Shown here piece after piece: positions 17,573 to 24,644 of a DNA stretch of 50,250 nucleotides. Numbering within the stretch: position 1 is the stretch's first letter; the number at the start of each line of letters is the position of its first letter. The notes beneath the pieces are model-generated. The model saw only the letters and a list, made by a program, of their open reading frames with translations. It was not told where the DNA came from and did no database searches. Both the position numbers and the translations under genes were made by a program. The stretch is from Thaumarchaeota archaeon CSP1-1 (GTDB taxonomy: Archaea > Thermoproteota > Nitrososphaeria > Nitrososphaerales > Nitrosopumilaceae), in assembly GCA_001443365.1 (NCBI GenBank), contig LDXL01000001.1:176289-226538 (forward strand), in the 5' to 3' direction.

Positions 17573-17592
17573 CCAAAATGGGCCTTCGGGGG
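17573..17592 (-). repeat. tRNA-His 3'-end direct repeat (candidate attL/attR)
   Basis: Twenty bases match 26716-26735 with a single mismatch: CCAAAA, then T instead of G, then GGGCCTTCGGGGG. The last 12 bases correspond to discriminator, acceptor strand and part of the T-stem of tRNA-His, and the first 8 to its 3' flank. Orientation is the same as in the intact tRNA. Such a G-rich 20-mer is very unlikely to recur by chance in this AT-rich DNA. Confidence 0.72.
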
Positions 17593-17707
17593 ACATAGAT
17601 GTTTTAAATGTATGCCCTCACATACTTTTTTAAAACTTTTACTGTTGCGTTATTAATTTTCGGTTTGTTTTTGATTAATACAAATTTTTTGAGATTTGAG
17701 ATTCATC

Positions 17708-17797
17708 TTATTTTAATGACTCCAATATCTCATCAGAATATTTTGGCATTCCAAATCGCTTTGCACCTGCCAAAATCTTGCCAAGAGTAATTTCCAT
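17708..17797 (-). CDS. Possible 29-residue ORF coupled to the MSTI-type gene
   Basis: An ATG at 17797 shares its A with the stop of the upstream gene (TGATG) and opens a 29-codon frame, MEITLGKILAGAKRFGMPKY followed by SDEILESLK. The composition is protein-like (amphipathic helix with G and K) and the overlap suggests coupling. It could be a separate micro-protein or the displaced C-terminus of the gene before it. It is too short to be certain. Confidence 0.4.
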   Translation of the reverse strand: MEITLGKILAGAKRFGMPKYSDEILESLK

Positions 17798-17988
17798 CAA
17801 GATTCATCCTCCAAATCATCAAATAGAACCCACGAGAGCCCCATCAAGTCCTCTGCACATAGGTGAGATCCTTTTTGTGCTAGATTATCTACTGCTGATA
17901 GTTTTTTACCTTCTTTTACTGGATTGCTTTCAACCAGACTTTTTGTTGGCTTGGGTTGCCATTTTTTTGTCACTAGAATTGTTGACAT
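17797..17988 (-). CDS. MSTI-type small protein, divergent copy
   Basis: The 63-residue protein begins MSTILVTKKWQPKPTKSLVE. Its first 18 codons differ at only two bases from those of the gene at 24288, and the promoters are also alike. After VKEGKKL the two proteins diverge completely: this copy lacks the CxxC pairs and ends with an acidic segment (WVLFDDLEDES). It is preceded by the GGCAGGCCACAA element at 18031-18042 and a TATA-like box near 18007-18017. Function is unknown. Confidence 0.6.
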   Translation of the reverse strand: MSTILVTKKWQPKPTKSLVESNPVKEGKKLSAVDNLAQKGSHLCAEDLMGLSWVLFDDLEDES

Positions 17989-18006
17989 GACTTGGTTTTA
18001 GTTTAG

Positions 18007-18042
18007 AAATATATGATAATACCTTACACTTTGTGGCCTGCC
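18007..18042 (-). promoter_or_regulatory. Island promoter C: GGCAGGCCACAA element plus TATA box
   Basis: On the minus strand GGCAGGCCACAA (18042-18031) is followed after about 14 nt by CATATATTTC (TATA-like), then the MSTI gene start at 17988. The layout and much of the sequence, including GGTATT just before the box, match the promoter of the paralogue at 24210-24271. The plus-strand half of the palindrome is missing here, so the exchanger gene on the other side is probably not under the same control. Confidence 0.6.
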
Positions 18043-18094
18043 TTATTGATAAAATAACAATAAAAAATGCTAATTAATAAAACAGGTATCAAAC

Positions 18095-19081
18095 ATGGGT
18101 AGAATTTTCTTTATAATTTTTTTAAAATATAACAAGAAATATCTATTACTATTTAATTTTGTTTTACTGATTATTTTTTTAGCAATCCTTGTTCGCAGTG
18201 CAATGTTTGCAATTGATTCACTAATCAAATTTTCAAAGATTACTGGAATAGGCGAGATAGCAGTTGGATTTATTATTGTTGCAGTATCTACTTCTGCACC
18301 AGAAATTAGTGTAGCATTTTTTTCCACTGCATCTAATAATGTTGGATTAACTTTAGGCGACATCTTTGGCTCGAATGTTACAAATATTGGCCTGATATCA
18401 GGTGTATTTCTTTTATTATCACCATTGAGAAGAATTGAGATAAAATCAACAGGAAGTTTGATTCCCATACTTTTACTTGCATCAGTTATTCCTCTTCTTT
18501 TGCTCTTGGTACAGGAAGGAGGAAGGTATATTGGTCTTGGTCTTTTAGCAGTCTTTGGATTTTTTATTTATTATTCCATTAGAACACATCTAAAACTAGA
18601 ACAGATAGAAAAAGAAAAGGGTTCTGCAAAAAAACAACTTGTATTTTATGGGATTGGCATTGCGATAGTAATTCTAAGTGCAAAGATGATAGTAGATAGT
18701 GCTTCTACAATAGCCGAGATTACTGGTTTTAAACAATCAGTAATTGGTGCAACATTGATTGCACTTGGAACATCACTACCAGAATTGACGGTTGATATAG
18801 TTGCAATAAGACGAAGACACTTTGAATTGGCCCTTGGAGACATTATAGGCTCTTGTTTGGTAAACATAACTTTGGTTCTTGGAATTGTTCTTGTACTGTC
18901 TGAAGTGGCAATTAACTTTCAGATATTATCAACGCTAATCTTTTTTGCCATAGTTTCTCCTGTGATTTTGTTTGGTTTGATTAGAAAAGGAAAGCTTTAC
19001 AGATGGAATGGCTTGGTGTTATTTGCAATTTATGGAATTTTCTTAATTACAATATATGAGATTCAATTATTTATTAGCTGA
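18095..19081 (+). CDS. Sodium/calcium exchanger family (CaCA) membrane protein
   Basis: The 328-residue integral membrane protein has two alpha-repeats: STSAPEISVAFFS with LGDIFGSNVTNIGLISG (about residues 65-105) and GTSLPELTVDIVA with LGDIIGSCLVNITLVLG (about residues 225-268). These form the inverted-repeat ion pore of the Ca2+:cation antiporter family. About ten membrane helices are expected. It probably exports Ca2+ or exchanges Na+ and another cation; the exact ions are not decided. It starts at ATG 18095, downstream of the region containing promoter element C, and lies inside the candidate island. Confidence 0.88.
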   Translation: MGRIFFIIFLKYNKKYLLLFNFVLLIIFLAILVRSAMFAIDSLIKFSKITGIGEIAVGFIIVAVSTSAPEISVAFFSTASNNVGLTLGDIFGSNVTNIGLISGVFLLLSPLRRIEIKSTGSLIPILLLASVIPLLLLLVQEGGRYIGLGLLAVFGFFIYYSIRTHLKLEQIEKEKGSAKKQLVFYGIGIAIVILSAKMIVDSASTIAEITGFKQSVIGATLIALGTSLPELTVDIVAIRRRHFELALGDIIGSCLVNITLVLGIVLVLSEVAINFQILSTLIFFAIVSPVILFGLIRKGKLYRWNGLVLFAIYGIFLITIYEIQLFIS

Positions 19082-19166
19082 ATCAGTTTTTGTTTACAAC
19101 ATCCTTGTTTCCTAAAATCATAGTATTACTTGGTGTTTTAAAAAAAATAAAAAAAGAAAATAGAGT

Positions 19167-19646
19167 CTATCGTGGATTGTATCCTGTCATGTGAAATAGC
19201 ATGCCCCATTCATCTGCAGCTTGGTTAAACTGAGATTTTGACATACCGCCAAATCCTTTTTTGAGCTCAAGCATTCTTTGCATTGCCTCGTGCTTTTCTA
19301 TCAAGTCTCCTCCAAGTGTTTTACTGTCCTTTGCTTTCATTACAGCACCATACACTTTGCACTCGCCTTTTGGAATGTTCTTGTTTACTCCAAGGACTTG
19401 TTTATCCATGTCAGACTTTAGCACAACTCCAGCTATCCCCATGGTATAATCGTTAGCACATACCTTAACGGAATAATACCACCAGTCCTTTTTGCCCTTT
19501 AGTTGCTCGATTTGATGTTTTGTCAGGTTTTTGTCTACTGAACCGTCGTGATTATAGTATGGTGCAGCGTCACCTGGCTGGTACATTGCAAAGAGCAGTC
19601 CTGCTGCTACAATTGAAGTTATTATCGCTGCTAGTTTTATTTTCAT
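19167..19646 (-). CDS. Secreted two-cysteine protein (pair A)
   Basis: The 159-residue protein has an N-terminal signal peptide (MKIKLAAIITSIVAAGLLFAM). The mature domain contains C88 in VKVCANDYTMG and C123 in KGECKVYG, separated by VVLKSDMDKQVLGVNKNI. The protein at 23578-24165 has the same arrangement, C then an LVSSDKEQFLG block then C-R-x-F, which I take as distant homology. Its start overlaps the zinc-finger gene by 4 nt, so the two are translationally coupled. Predicted to be outside the membrane; function unknown. Confidence 0.68.
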   Translation of the reverse strand: MKIKLAAIITSIVAAGLLFAMYQPGDAAPYYNHDGSVDKNLTKHQIEQLKGKKDWWYYSVKVCANDYTMGIAGVVLKSDMDKQVLGVNKNIPKGECKVYGAVMKAKDSKTLGGDLIEKHEAMQRMLELKKGFGGMSKSQFNQAADEWGMLFHMTGYNPR

Positions 19647-19996
19647 AAATCCACCTCCTTTTTCTTTTTTCTATCCTGATTGTTTGATCGGAGTTTTCCA
19701 AGTAATGCAAGATACTCGCAAGATAGATGTGAGCCATGTGGCACTTTATTTTCACACCTTGTACATTTTCTTTGGGAGGTTCTCTTGCAGACAAGACAGC
19801 TTGATGAGGGAGCTAGTGGACCTTCGCACTCTTTGCAAACAAACAGGATAGTTTTGACAAGGGTGTTCCCATCAAAGCGGAATTTTTGCTCTATGGGCTC
19901 GGAAATTTTTTGCTCTGGAAAAAGTGCAGTGGCAATTTTCGATTCATTGTCAGACCATATTTCGTTGATGGGAGGAAACCCTTGTTTGTTGTTCAC
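19643..19996 (-). CDS. Zinc-finger protein (pair A)
   Basis: The 117-residue soluble protein has clustered cysteines in its C-terminal half: CKECEGPLAPSSSCLVCKR and KCTRCENKVPHGSHLSC, giving two likely zinc sites. The N-terminal half is acidic and unassigned. It starts at GTG 19996 and is the first gene after the left half of the palindromic promoter at 20040-20076. It is followed with 4-nt overlap by a secreted protein. The pairing resembles the secreted/zinc-finger pair at 23363-24165. Possibly a regulator or metal-dependent chaperone; this is inference. Confidence 0.65.
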   Translation of the reverse strand: MNNKQGFPPINEIWSDNESKIATALFPEQKISEPIEQKFRFDGNTLVKTILFVCKECEGPLAPSSSCLVCKRTSQRKCTRCENKVPHGSHLSCEYLALLGKLRSNNQDRKKKKEVDL

Positions 19997-20010
19997 GAAA
20001 TGACAGTTAC

Positions 20011-20100
20011 AAAAATGATATTAGATAATACCTTTGGAATTGTGGCCTGCCATCTTTGACTAAAGGCATGCCACAAATGTTTAGTCATTTACATATAACA
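20011..20100. promoter_or_regulatory. Island promoter A: divergent palindromic operator with two TATA boxes
   Basis: TTGTGGCCTGCC (20040-20051) and GGCATGCCACAA (20065-20076) form an inverted repeat, 11 of 12 positions matching, around a 13-nt centre. Each arm is followed outward after about 12-15 nt by a TATA-like box: around 20014-20025 toward the zinc-finger gene and TTACATATAAC near 20087-20097 toward the histidine kinase. The same design is found at 24181-24271. Position upstream of the TATA box suggests an activator site. Confidence 0.65.
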
Positions 20101-20194
20101 CATCAAGATGACGACCATATGAGTGAAATCTTCTATCGAAAGGTAGATGAGTGCATTTTATTTTATTAAGATTGTACACATGGGGTTTGTCTAG

Positions 20195-22066
20195 ATGAGA
20201 ATCTCGCTAATCATGGTCTTTGCAATGTTTGGAATATTTCTTACGTTTGCAGTTTATGGAATTGTCACATTTGATCTGAGCATCCAGGAGATGAAAAAAC
20301 TACTTGGGACAAGAAACGAAGTGTTTGCCTTTAACATGATGCAGGATCTTGACAAGTATATTGACAAAAGGCTCAATGACTTTAAGGAATTAACAAAAGC
20401 AGCAGTCGTTCAAGAGTCCCTCAAAAAATCAAACTTGGAATTTAGAAAATTAGATAACCTTGAAACGTTATTAGAACAAAATAAAACCGATACTGATTTA
20501 AAATCAGACCCATTCATTCAGGGGATTACAAATGAAGAACTTACTGCAGAGCTTATCGATACAATTCAATTTTACAACAACGAATATGGGTATAATGTGG
20601 TAGAGGAGCTGTTTATCACAAATGAGTTTGGCGCAAATGTTGCATTAGGATCTGGAACCTCAGACTACAGACAGGACGATGAAGAGTGGTGGCAGATTAC
20701 AAAAAATGTCGGCCTCTATATTGGTGAGATAAAGTATCGAGAGGAATACGGTAACTATGCAACAGAAATTGGTTTTAGAATTGATGATGAGGGCGGACAT
20801 TTTCTTGGTGTGCTCAGAGTTGTTCTAACACTAGACGATTTGATTCATGAGTTTATCAATGATGCAGAGCTTATCAATCTGCCAAACAGAAATGGAGTTC
20901 TCCTTGACAGTCATGGACGAGTAATTTATTCTCACGGTGTTCAAGATTTTGCAAAAGCACAGCCTATCCCCTATTTTGATAGAATTCTAGAAGCAAAGGA
21001 AGTTGGAACAATTGAGCTAACAGACAAATCTGATGAGGTGAGAATAATTTCTTATGCAAAATCTACAGGATACAAGACATTTGCAGGATTTGACTGGGTT
21101 ACCGTAGTTGACCAGGCAAGCTCATCGTTTATTGACGAGTTTGTAGACCTTCGAGACTCTATTCTGATAACATCAGTAATTGGAATGATTAGCTCCATTG
21201 TAATTGGTGTTGTAGTGTCGATTTTCATAACTACCCCTCTCAAGGACCTTTCCCGTCTGGCAGAATCAATTTCCAAAGGAAAATTCAACGTCAAGGCAAA
21301 AAAAAGCAGGATCAACGAGATGAAGGTAATTGGAAACTCGTTTAACGAGATGTCAGAATCTCTCCAAAAACTGTTTGAAACTGAAAAAAAGCTTGCAGAG
21401 ACTCAAGCTAGAGTAAAAAACGAACGACTTGCAGGGATTGGAGAAATTGCTGCAAGCATGGCACACAACATGAAAAATCCTCTTGGTACAATTCGAAGCT
21501 CAGCTGATATAGTAAAAAGAAATGCAAAAGGAACCAACAAAGAGCTTGACGAGGTTCTATCGAGGATGGATAGAGCAATAGAGAGAATGTCACAACAAAT
21601 CGAGGATGTCTTGAATTTTGTCAGAGTATCTCCACTAATTGAAAGATCTGTTCCTGTCAAATCACTACTAGAGGGTGCAGTCGAATCAATTGACGTGCCA
21701 AAAAATATTACATTTGAAATTCCGCAAACAAATTTGCAGCTAAAGTGTGATCCAAAAAAAACTGAGATAGTCTTTATCAATATGTTCCTAAATGCAATAC
21801 AAGCCATCGGAAACAAGGAGGGTATCATCAAGGTTCGAGTTAAAGAGGAAAACAGTTTTGCCGTAATTGAAGTCGAAGACTCAGGGCCAGGAATCTCAGA
21901 GGAGATATTTCCTAAAATTTTTGGCCCCTTGGTGACAACAAAGGAACAGGGAACAGGGCTTGGCCTCTCAACATGTAGAAATATTATCGAACAGCATGGA
22001 GGAACAATCTCTGCAAAAAACTATCCAACAACATTTACCATAAAGATTCCATTAAAAAATGATTGA
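20195..22066 (+). CDS. Membrane sensor histidine kinase (CACHE-HAMP-HisKA-HATPase)
   Basis: The 623-residue kinase has one membrane segment at about residues 5-27, an extracytoplasmic sensor region of about 290 residues with double-CACHE character, a second segment at about 322-345 (ILITSVIGMISSIVIGVVVS), a HAMP linker and a HisKA domain with phospho-acceptor H424 in MAHNMKNPLGT. The ATPase domain follows, with the N-box FINMFLNAIQAI, G1 DSGPGISEE and G2 TGLGLST. It should autophosphorylate in response to an external ligand and signal to the regulator encoded 40 nt downstream. It is under the right arm of promoter A. The ligand is unknown. Confidence 0.93.
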   Translation: MRISLIMVFAMFGIFLTFAVYGIVTFDLSIQEMKKLLGTRNEVFAFNMMQDLDKYIDKRLNDFKELTKAAVVQESLKKSNLEFRKLDNLETLLEQNKTDTDLKSDPFIQGITNEELTAELIDTIQFYNNEYGYNVVEELFITNEFGANVALGSGTSDYRQDDEEWWQITKNVGLYIGEIKYREEYGNYATEIGFRIDDEGGHFLGVLRVVLTLDDLIHEFINDAELINLPNRNGVLLDSHGRVIYSHGVQDFAKAQPIPYFDRILEAKEVGTIELTDKSDEVRIISYAKSTGYKTFAGFDWVTVVDQASSSFIDEFVDLRDSILITSVIGMISSIVIGVVVSIFITTPLKDLSRLAESISKGKFNVKAKKSRINEMKVIGNSFNEMSESLQKLFETEKKLAETQARVKNERLAGIGEIAASMAHNMKNPLGTIRSSADIVKRNAKGTNKELDEVLSRMDRAIERMSQQIEDVLNFVRVSPLIERSVPVKSLLEGAVESIDVPKNITFEIPQTNLQLKCDPKKTEIVFINMFLNAIQAIGNKEGIIKVRVKEENSFAVIEVEDSGPGISEEIFPKIFGPLVTTKEQGTGLGLSTCRNIIEQHGGTISAKNYPTTFTIKIPLKND

Positions 22067-22106
22067 TTCGAAAGTCTTATCATGCTCAAAATTGCATTGA
22101 ATAAAA

Positions 22107-22469
22107 ATGGAAAATAAAACAGTCCTACTTGTAGATGATGACGTAGACCTACTTGAGAACACTGCATACATGATAAAAAGTACCGGCTATGAGGTAATTA
22201 CAGCAAAAAACGGCCTAGAAGCCGTTGAAAAATACAAGGAAATTTCCCCGGCGCTAGTTATAATGGACATTAAAATGCCAAAAATGGATGGCTATGACGC
22301 ATTTTTTAAAATAAAGCAGTTTGATCCCAAAGCGAAAATAATTCTCATAACGGCATATACCCTTGATGAAAAAAAGCACCTCAAGGCAAAAAGCATGGAC
22401 CTAATTGCCACAATCAGCAAACCATACACCTTTGAGCAAATTGAGGAGATTGTAACAAAATATGCCTAG
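22107..22469 (+). CDS. Response regulator, receiver domain only (CheY-like)
   Basis: The 120-residue protein is a single receiver domain: acidic pocket D10-D12 in LLVDDDVD, phospho-acceptor D54 in VIMDIKMPKMDG, T82 in LITAYT and K105 in ISKPY. No output domain is attached, so it must signal by protein contact. It follows the histidine kinase and is the obvious phosphorylation partner. Its stop overlaps the stop of the convergent winged-helix gene in a shared CTAG. Confidence 0.93.
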   Translation: MENKTVLLVDDDVDLLENTAYMIKSTGYEVITAKNGLEAVEKYKEISPALVIMDIKMPKMDGYDAFFKIKQFDPKAKIILITAYTLDEKKHLKAKSMDLIATISKPYTFEQIEEIVTKYA

Positions 22470-23332
22470 ATCTTTTGCAGTTTTTTGATCTTCTGAAAAC
22501 GTGTGTTGTAGAATTTAATTGCCTCATCAACAAAGTCATAGTATGATTTTTTGAGCTCGCCATCTCCATTGATTACTTTTTTCCATTGTTTTATTTCTAG
22601 CGATGATTTTTTTCCTTGCGTGTTTAGTTTTGAAGGAACAAGTAGTGTTGTATAAAACCAGTATGAGATTTGATTGGCAAGATCTTCTTCGTTAATTTGC
22701 TCAAAATTATTTTGATACTTTACATTAAGGTAAATCATCAGCTCATAAACTGGAAAGTTTGTAATCTTGGCAATCTGTATGTTGTCCATAAACAGCCCTG
22801 CAGCAAGACTGTGTAATCGATAAACCTCTTTTCCAATATTTTCTTTCAGATAGTCCCATTTTCCAAATATCATTGGCAAAACATTGGCATACTTTGATGC
22901 CATCGTATCGACCTGCTTGTCTGTCAGGTTTAAAACATCAAGACAATACAATATTCCATGAAGAGAGAGTCTGTATTGATTTGCCTCTCCCTTGAGAAGG
23001 CTTTTTCCGTCTTTGACTACTAGTCCGACTTCTAATAGTCCAAGTGTGTGTTTTCCTCGTGCAGTTCTGCCAGCAAGTAGTCTTCTGTAGTCTTTTTCTT
23101 TTGATCTGATGCTTGCAGTATTATCATTGTGGGTTTTTGCCATTCCCCATGTGGTCAGAGTTCCATGAAGAGCAAGAATCTCTAGCATGCGTTGAACATT
23201 TTCATGGTGTTTTGGTCCTGATTTTCTTCGAAACGAATACTTGCCAAAGAGTCGTTGTGCAGTTGGTCTTGTATACATTTTGTAAGATTGCAGATTCCCA
23301 TACACTGTTCCTTGTTCGTTAGGAGAAGGCAT
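22466..23332 (-). CDS. Winged-helix-like DNA-binding protein, function unknown
   Basis: In this 288-residue protein, residues about 40-130 (KHHENVQRMLEILALHGTLT ... GLLEVGLVVKDGKS) look like a winged-helix DNA-binding domain. The rest is helical with no known motif. No recombinase catalytic residues are seen. It is the last gene of a minus-strand set with the secreted protein and zinc-finger gene of pair B and faces the two-component genes. Its ATG lies inside the palindrome GGCATGCC (23328-23335). It is a candidate transcription factor for the island promoters; this is inference. Confidence 0.65.
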   Translation of the reverse strand: MPSPNEQGTVYGNLQSYKMYTRPTAQRLFGKYSFRRKSGPKHHENVQRMLEILALHGTLTTWGMAKTHNDNTASIRSKEKDYRRLLAGRTARGKHTLGLLEVGLVVKDGKSLLKGEANQYRLSLHGILYCLDVLNLTDKQVDTMASKYANVLPMIFGKWDYLKENIGKEVYRLHSLAAGLFMDNIQIAKITNFPVYELMIYLNVKYQNNFEQINEEDLANQISYWFYTTLLVPSKLNTQGKKSSLEIKQWKKVINGDGELKKSYYDFVDEAIKFYNTRFQKIKKLQKI

Positions 23333-23337
23333 GCCAC
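23328..23337 (+). promoter_or_regulatory. GGCATGCCAC site over the start codon of the winged-helix gene
   Basis: Ten bases identical to the core of the island promoter arm (20065-20074). The CAT inside it is the start codon of the 22466-23332 gene on the minus strand. It could serve for autoregulation, but no TATA box is placed as in the other copies, so coincidence is possible. Confidence 0.3.
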
Positions 23338-23362
23338 GTATTACCGGTCTAATTATAAGAAT

Positions 23363-23569
23363 TTACTTGCAAATGACCTTCATAATAAGTGGCATCACTG
23401 TTAGGGCTTCTAGGTTTTTTGGAGTAAAACAAAAACCATCATGAAATCGCTCTAGTGTCTTTTGGGCACAAATTCTGCAAACAAACTGGACTACATCCCT
23501 ACAGTTTGCACAAATTAGATACTCGATTAACATACCACCACAGCTTCGGCAAGACTCATCTGGCATCAT
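23363..23569 (-). CDS. Small zinc-finger protein (pair B)
   Basis: The 68-residue protein has three CxxC pairs: CRSCGG near residue 7, CANCRD near 20 and CRICAQ near 31, consistent with two zinc sites sharing ligands. The rest is hydrophobic and short. The start lies 8 nt after the stop of the secreted protein upstream and its stop is 30 nt before the winged-helix gene, so the three are likely one operon. Function unknown; counterpart of the 117-residue protein of pair A. Confidence 0.6.
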   Translation of the reverse strand: MMPDESCRSCGGMLIEYLICANCRDVVQFVCRICAQKTLERFHDGFCFTPKNLEALTVMPLIMKVICK

Positions 23570-23577
23570 GGATTCAC

Positions 23578-24165
23578 CTAAAGCCTCTTTACTTTCAAAT
23601 GTGAATACTCTGATAGGTCTGCAACATGTTCAACTGATATGCTGGTAGGATTTTGTGTCTGTAAGTAGGTTGAAAATGTTCTGCAGGTATTTGCAGAGAT
23701 CATCTTAGTTGATAAGCCAAGGAATTGCTCTTTATCAGAACTCACAAGAAAATTGGGTATAACTTTATTTGTTGAAGCACATGCTGAAAAACCTGCAAGA
23801 AATCGTGTATGACCAACCTTAAGCTTGTGAGTAATACTGATTTTTAGTTTTGAATTTGTCGACTCGTTCTTCTTTACATTGACTGACTTGTCAAAATACT
23901 GATCGACTTTGTCCTTTCCCTTAAATGTCCAATCGGGATCCTTGTATAGCTTGATACATTCTCTAATAAACGACTTGAAATCATATCTTTTTAGAAATTC
24001 TGCCTCGCCAAATTTTTTGTAATTAAAGTAAAGGAGTTCACACTGCTTAAGTTGGTTTTTTGTTAGTTTCTGAGCATACACGCTTGTGAAAAAGCTGTTT
24101 GTTGCAGCTAAAAGAAGACTCGATATTGCAATTATTGCAAATAATTTTAATCGTAACGAAATCAA
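23578..24165 (-). CDS. Secreted two-cysteine protein (pair B)
   Basis: The 195-residue protein has a signal peptide (MISLRLKLFAIIAISSLLLAATNSF), an N-terminal helical part beginning LTKNQLKQCELLYF, and a C-terminal domain with ACASTNKVIPNFLVSSDKEQ, FLGLS and NTCRTFSTYLQ. This last domain resembles that of the 159-residue secreted protein (LTKHQIEQLKG; C-x-LKSDMDKQVLG-x-C-K-x-Y). It is the first gene of a minus-strand operon starting at the left arm of promoter B. Predicted extracytoplasmic; function unknown. Confidence 0.66.
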   Translation of the reverse strand: MISLRLKLFAIIAISSLLLAATNSFFTSVYAQKLTKNQLKQCELLYFNYKKFGEAEFLKRYDFKSFIRECIKLYKDPDWTFKGKDKVDQYFDKSVNVKKNESTNSKLKISITHKLKVGHTRFLAGFSACASTNKVIPNFLVSSDKEQFLGLSTKMISANTCRTFSTYLQTQNPTSISVEHVADLSEYSHLKVKRL

Positions 24166-24180
24166 CTAAAGAGACTTGGA

Positions 24181-24271
24181 GTATTGTTATAATACAATAA
24201 TTTTCGTAATGTGGCCTGCCTTTTTGATCTTAAAGCATGCCACAAAGTGCTGGGTATTGTCATATATTCCA
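24181..24271. promoter_or_regulatory. Island promoter B: divergent palindromic operator with two TATA boxes
   Basis: TGTGGCCTGCC (24210-24220) and GCATGCCACAA (24235-24245) form an inverted repeat around a 14-nt centre similar to that of promoter A. TATA-like boxes lie outward: TTGTATTATAAC on the minus strand (24197-24186) for the secreted protein operon, and CATATATTC (24262-24270) for the MSTI-type gene. Spacing between arm and box is about 13-15 nt on both sides. Confidence 0.65.
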
Positions 24272-24287
24272 AAATGTAACTACACTC

Positions 24288-24500
24288 ATGTCAACAATTC
24301 AAGTGACAAAAAAATGGCAACCCAAGCCAACAAAAAATCTGGTGAAAAGATTTCCAGTAAAAAATGGTAAAAAACTTCAGAACATGGTCACATGCATAAT
24401 CTGTTCAAGCCTAAAAACATCCTATATTTTGAATGAGCATAAAGAGCCGCTTGTCTTACGATGTATAAAATGTGGTCACAAGTCCTGGGCTAGTGCATAA
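24288..24500 (+). CDS. MSTI-type small zinc-ribbon protein
   Basis: The 70-residue protein begins MSTIQVTKKWQPKPTKNLVK and contains a zinc ribbon, CIICSS and CIKCGHKSW, in its second half. The ATG at 24288 is chosen over the longer frame from 24237 because the paralogue at 17988 starts at the equivalent Met, the upstream residues coincide with the promoter, and the DNA similarity begins before this codon. It is driven by the right arm of promoter B. The paralogue retains only the N-terminal part. Function unknown. Confidence 0.68.
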   Translation: MSTIQVTKKWQPKPTKNLVKRFPVKNGKKLQNMVTCIICSSLKTSYILNEHKEPLVLRCIKCGHKSWASA

Positions 24501-24558
24501 ATTAAACGACCAGGACAACACACAAATTATTGCTTAACTAAATCTCAAATGTCTCTAG

Positions 24559-24587
24559 TTTGGGTAATCCTGTATAGATTACCCAAA
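24559..24587. terminator. Perfect 11-bp stem-loop between convergent genes
   Basis: TTTGGGTAATC and GATTACCCAAA pair perfectly around a 7-nt loop. The stem is followed by A- and T-rich DNA on both sides. It sits between the convergent MSTI-type gene (ends 24500) and the methyltransferase gene (ends 24645). A transcription end or mRNA-stability structure is likely. Confidence 0.5.
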
Positions 24588-24644
24588 AAAATATTTTTTA
24601 TTGCAGAAAAGTAAAAGACTGATTGCAGAAATGTTATTCTAATC

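Noticed and set aside
17608-17790. 60-codon hydrophobic ORF on the plus strand
   Set aside because: It is antisense to the more plausible 29-codon frame, and its hydrophobicity comes from T-rich DNA.
20119-20169. 16-codon ORF in the histidine kinase leader
   Set aside because: It is too short, with no sign of selection; the leader can be long without a peptide.
22466-23332. Island integrase
   Set aside because: The protein has no R-HxxR-Y tyrosine recombinase set and no serine recombinase motif; it looks like a winged-helix protein.
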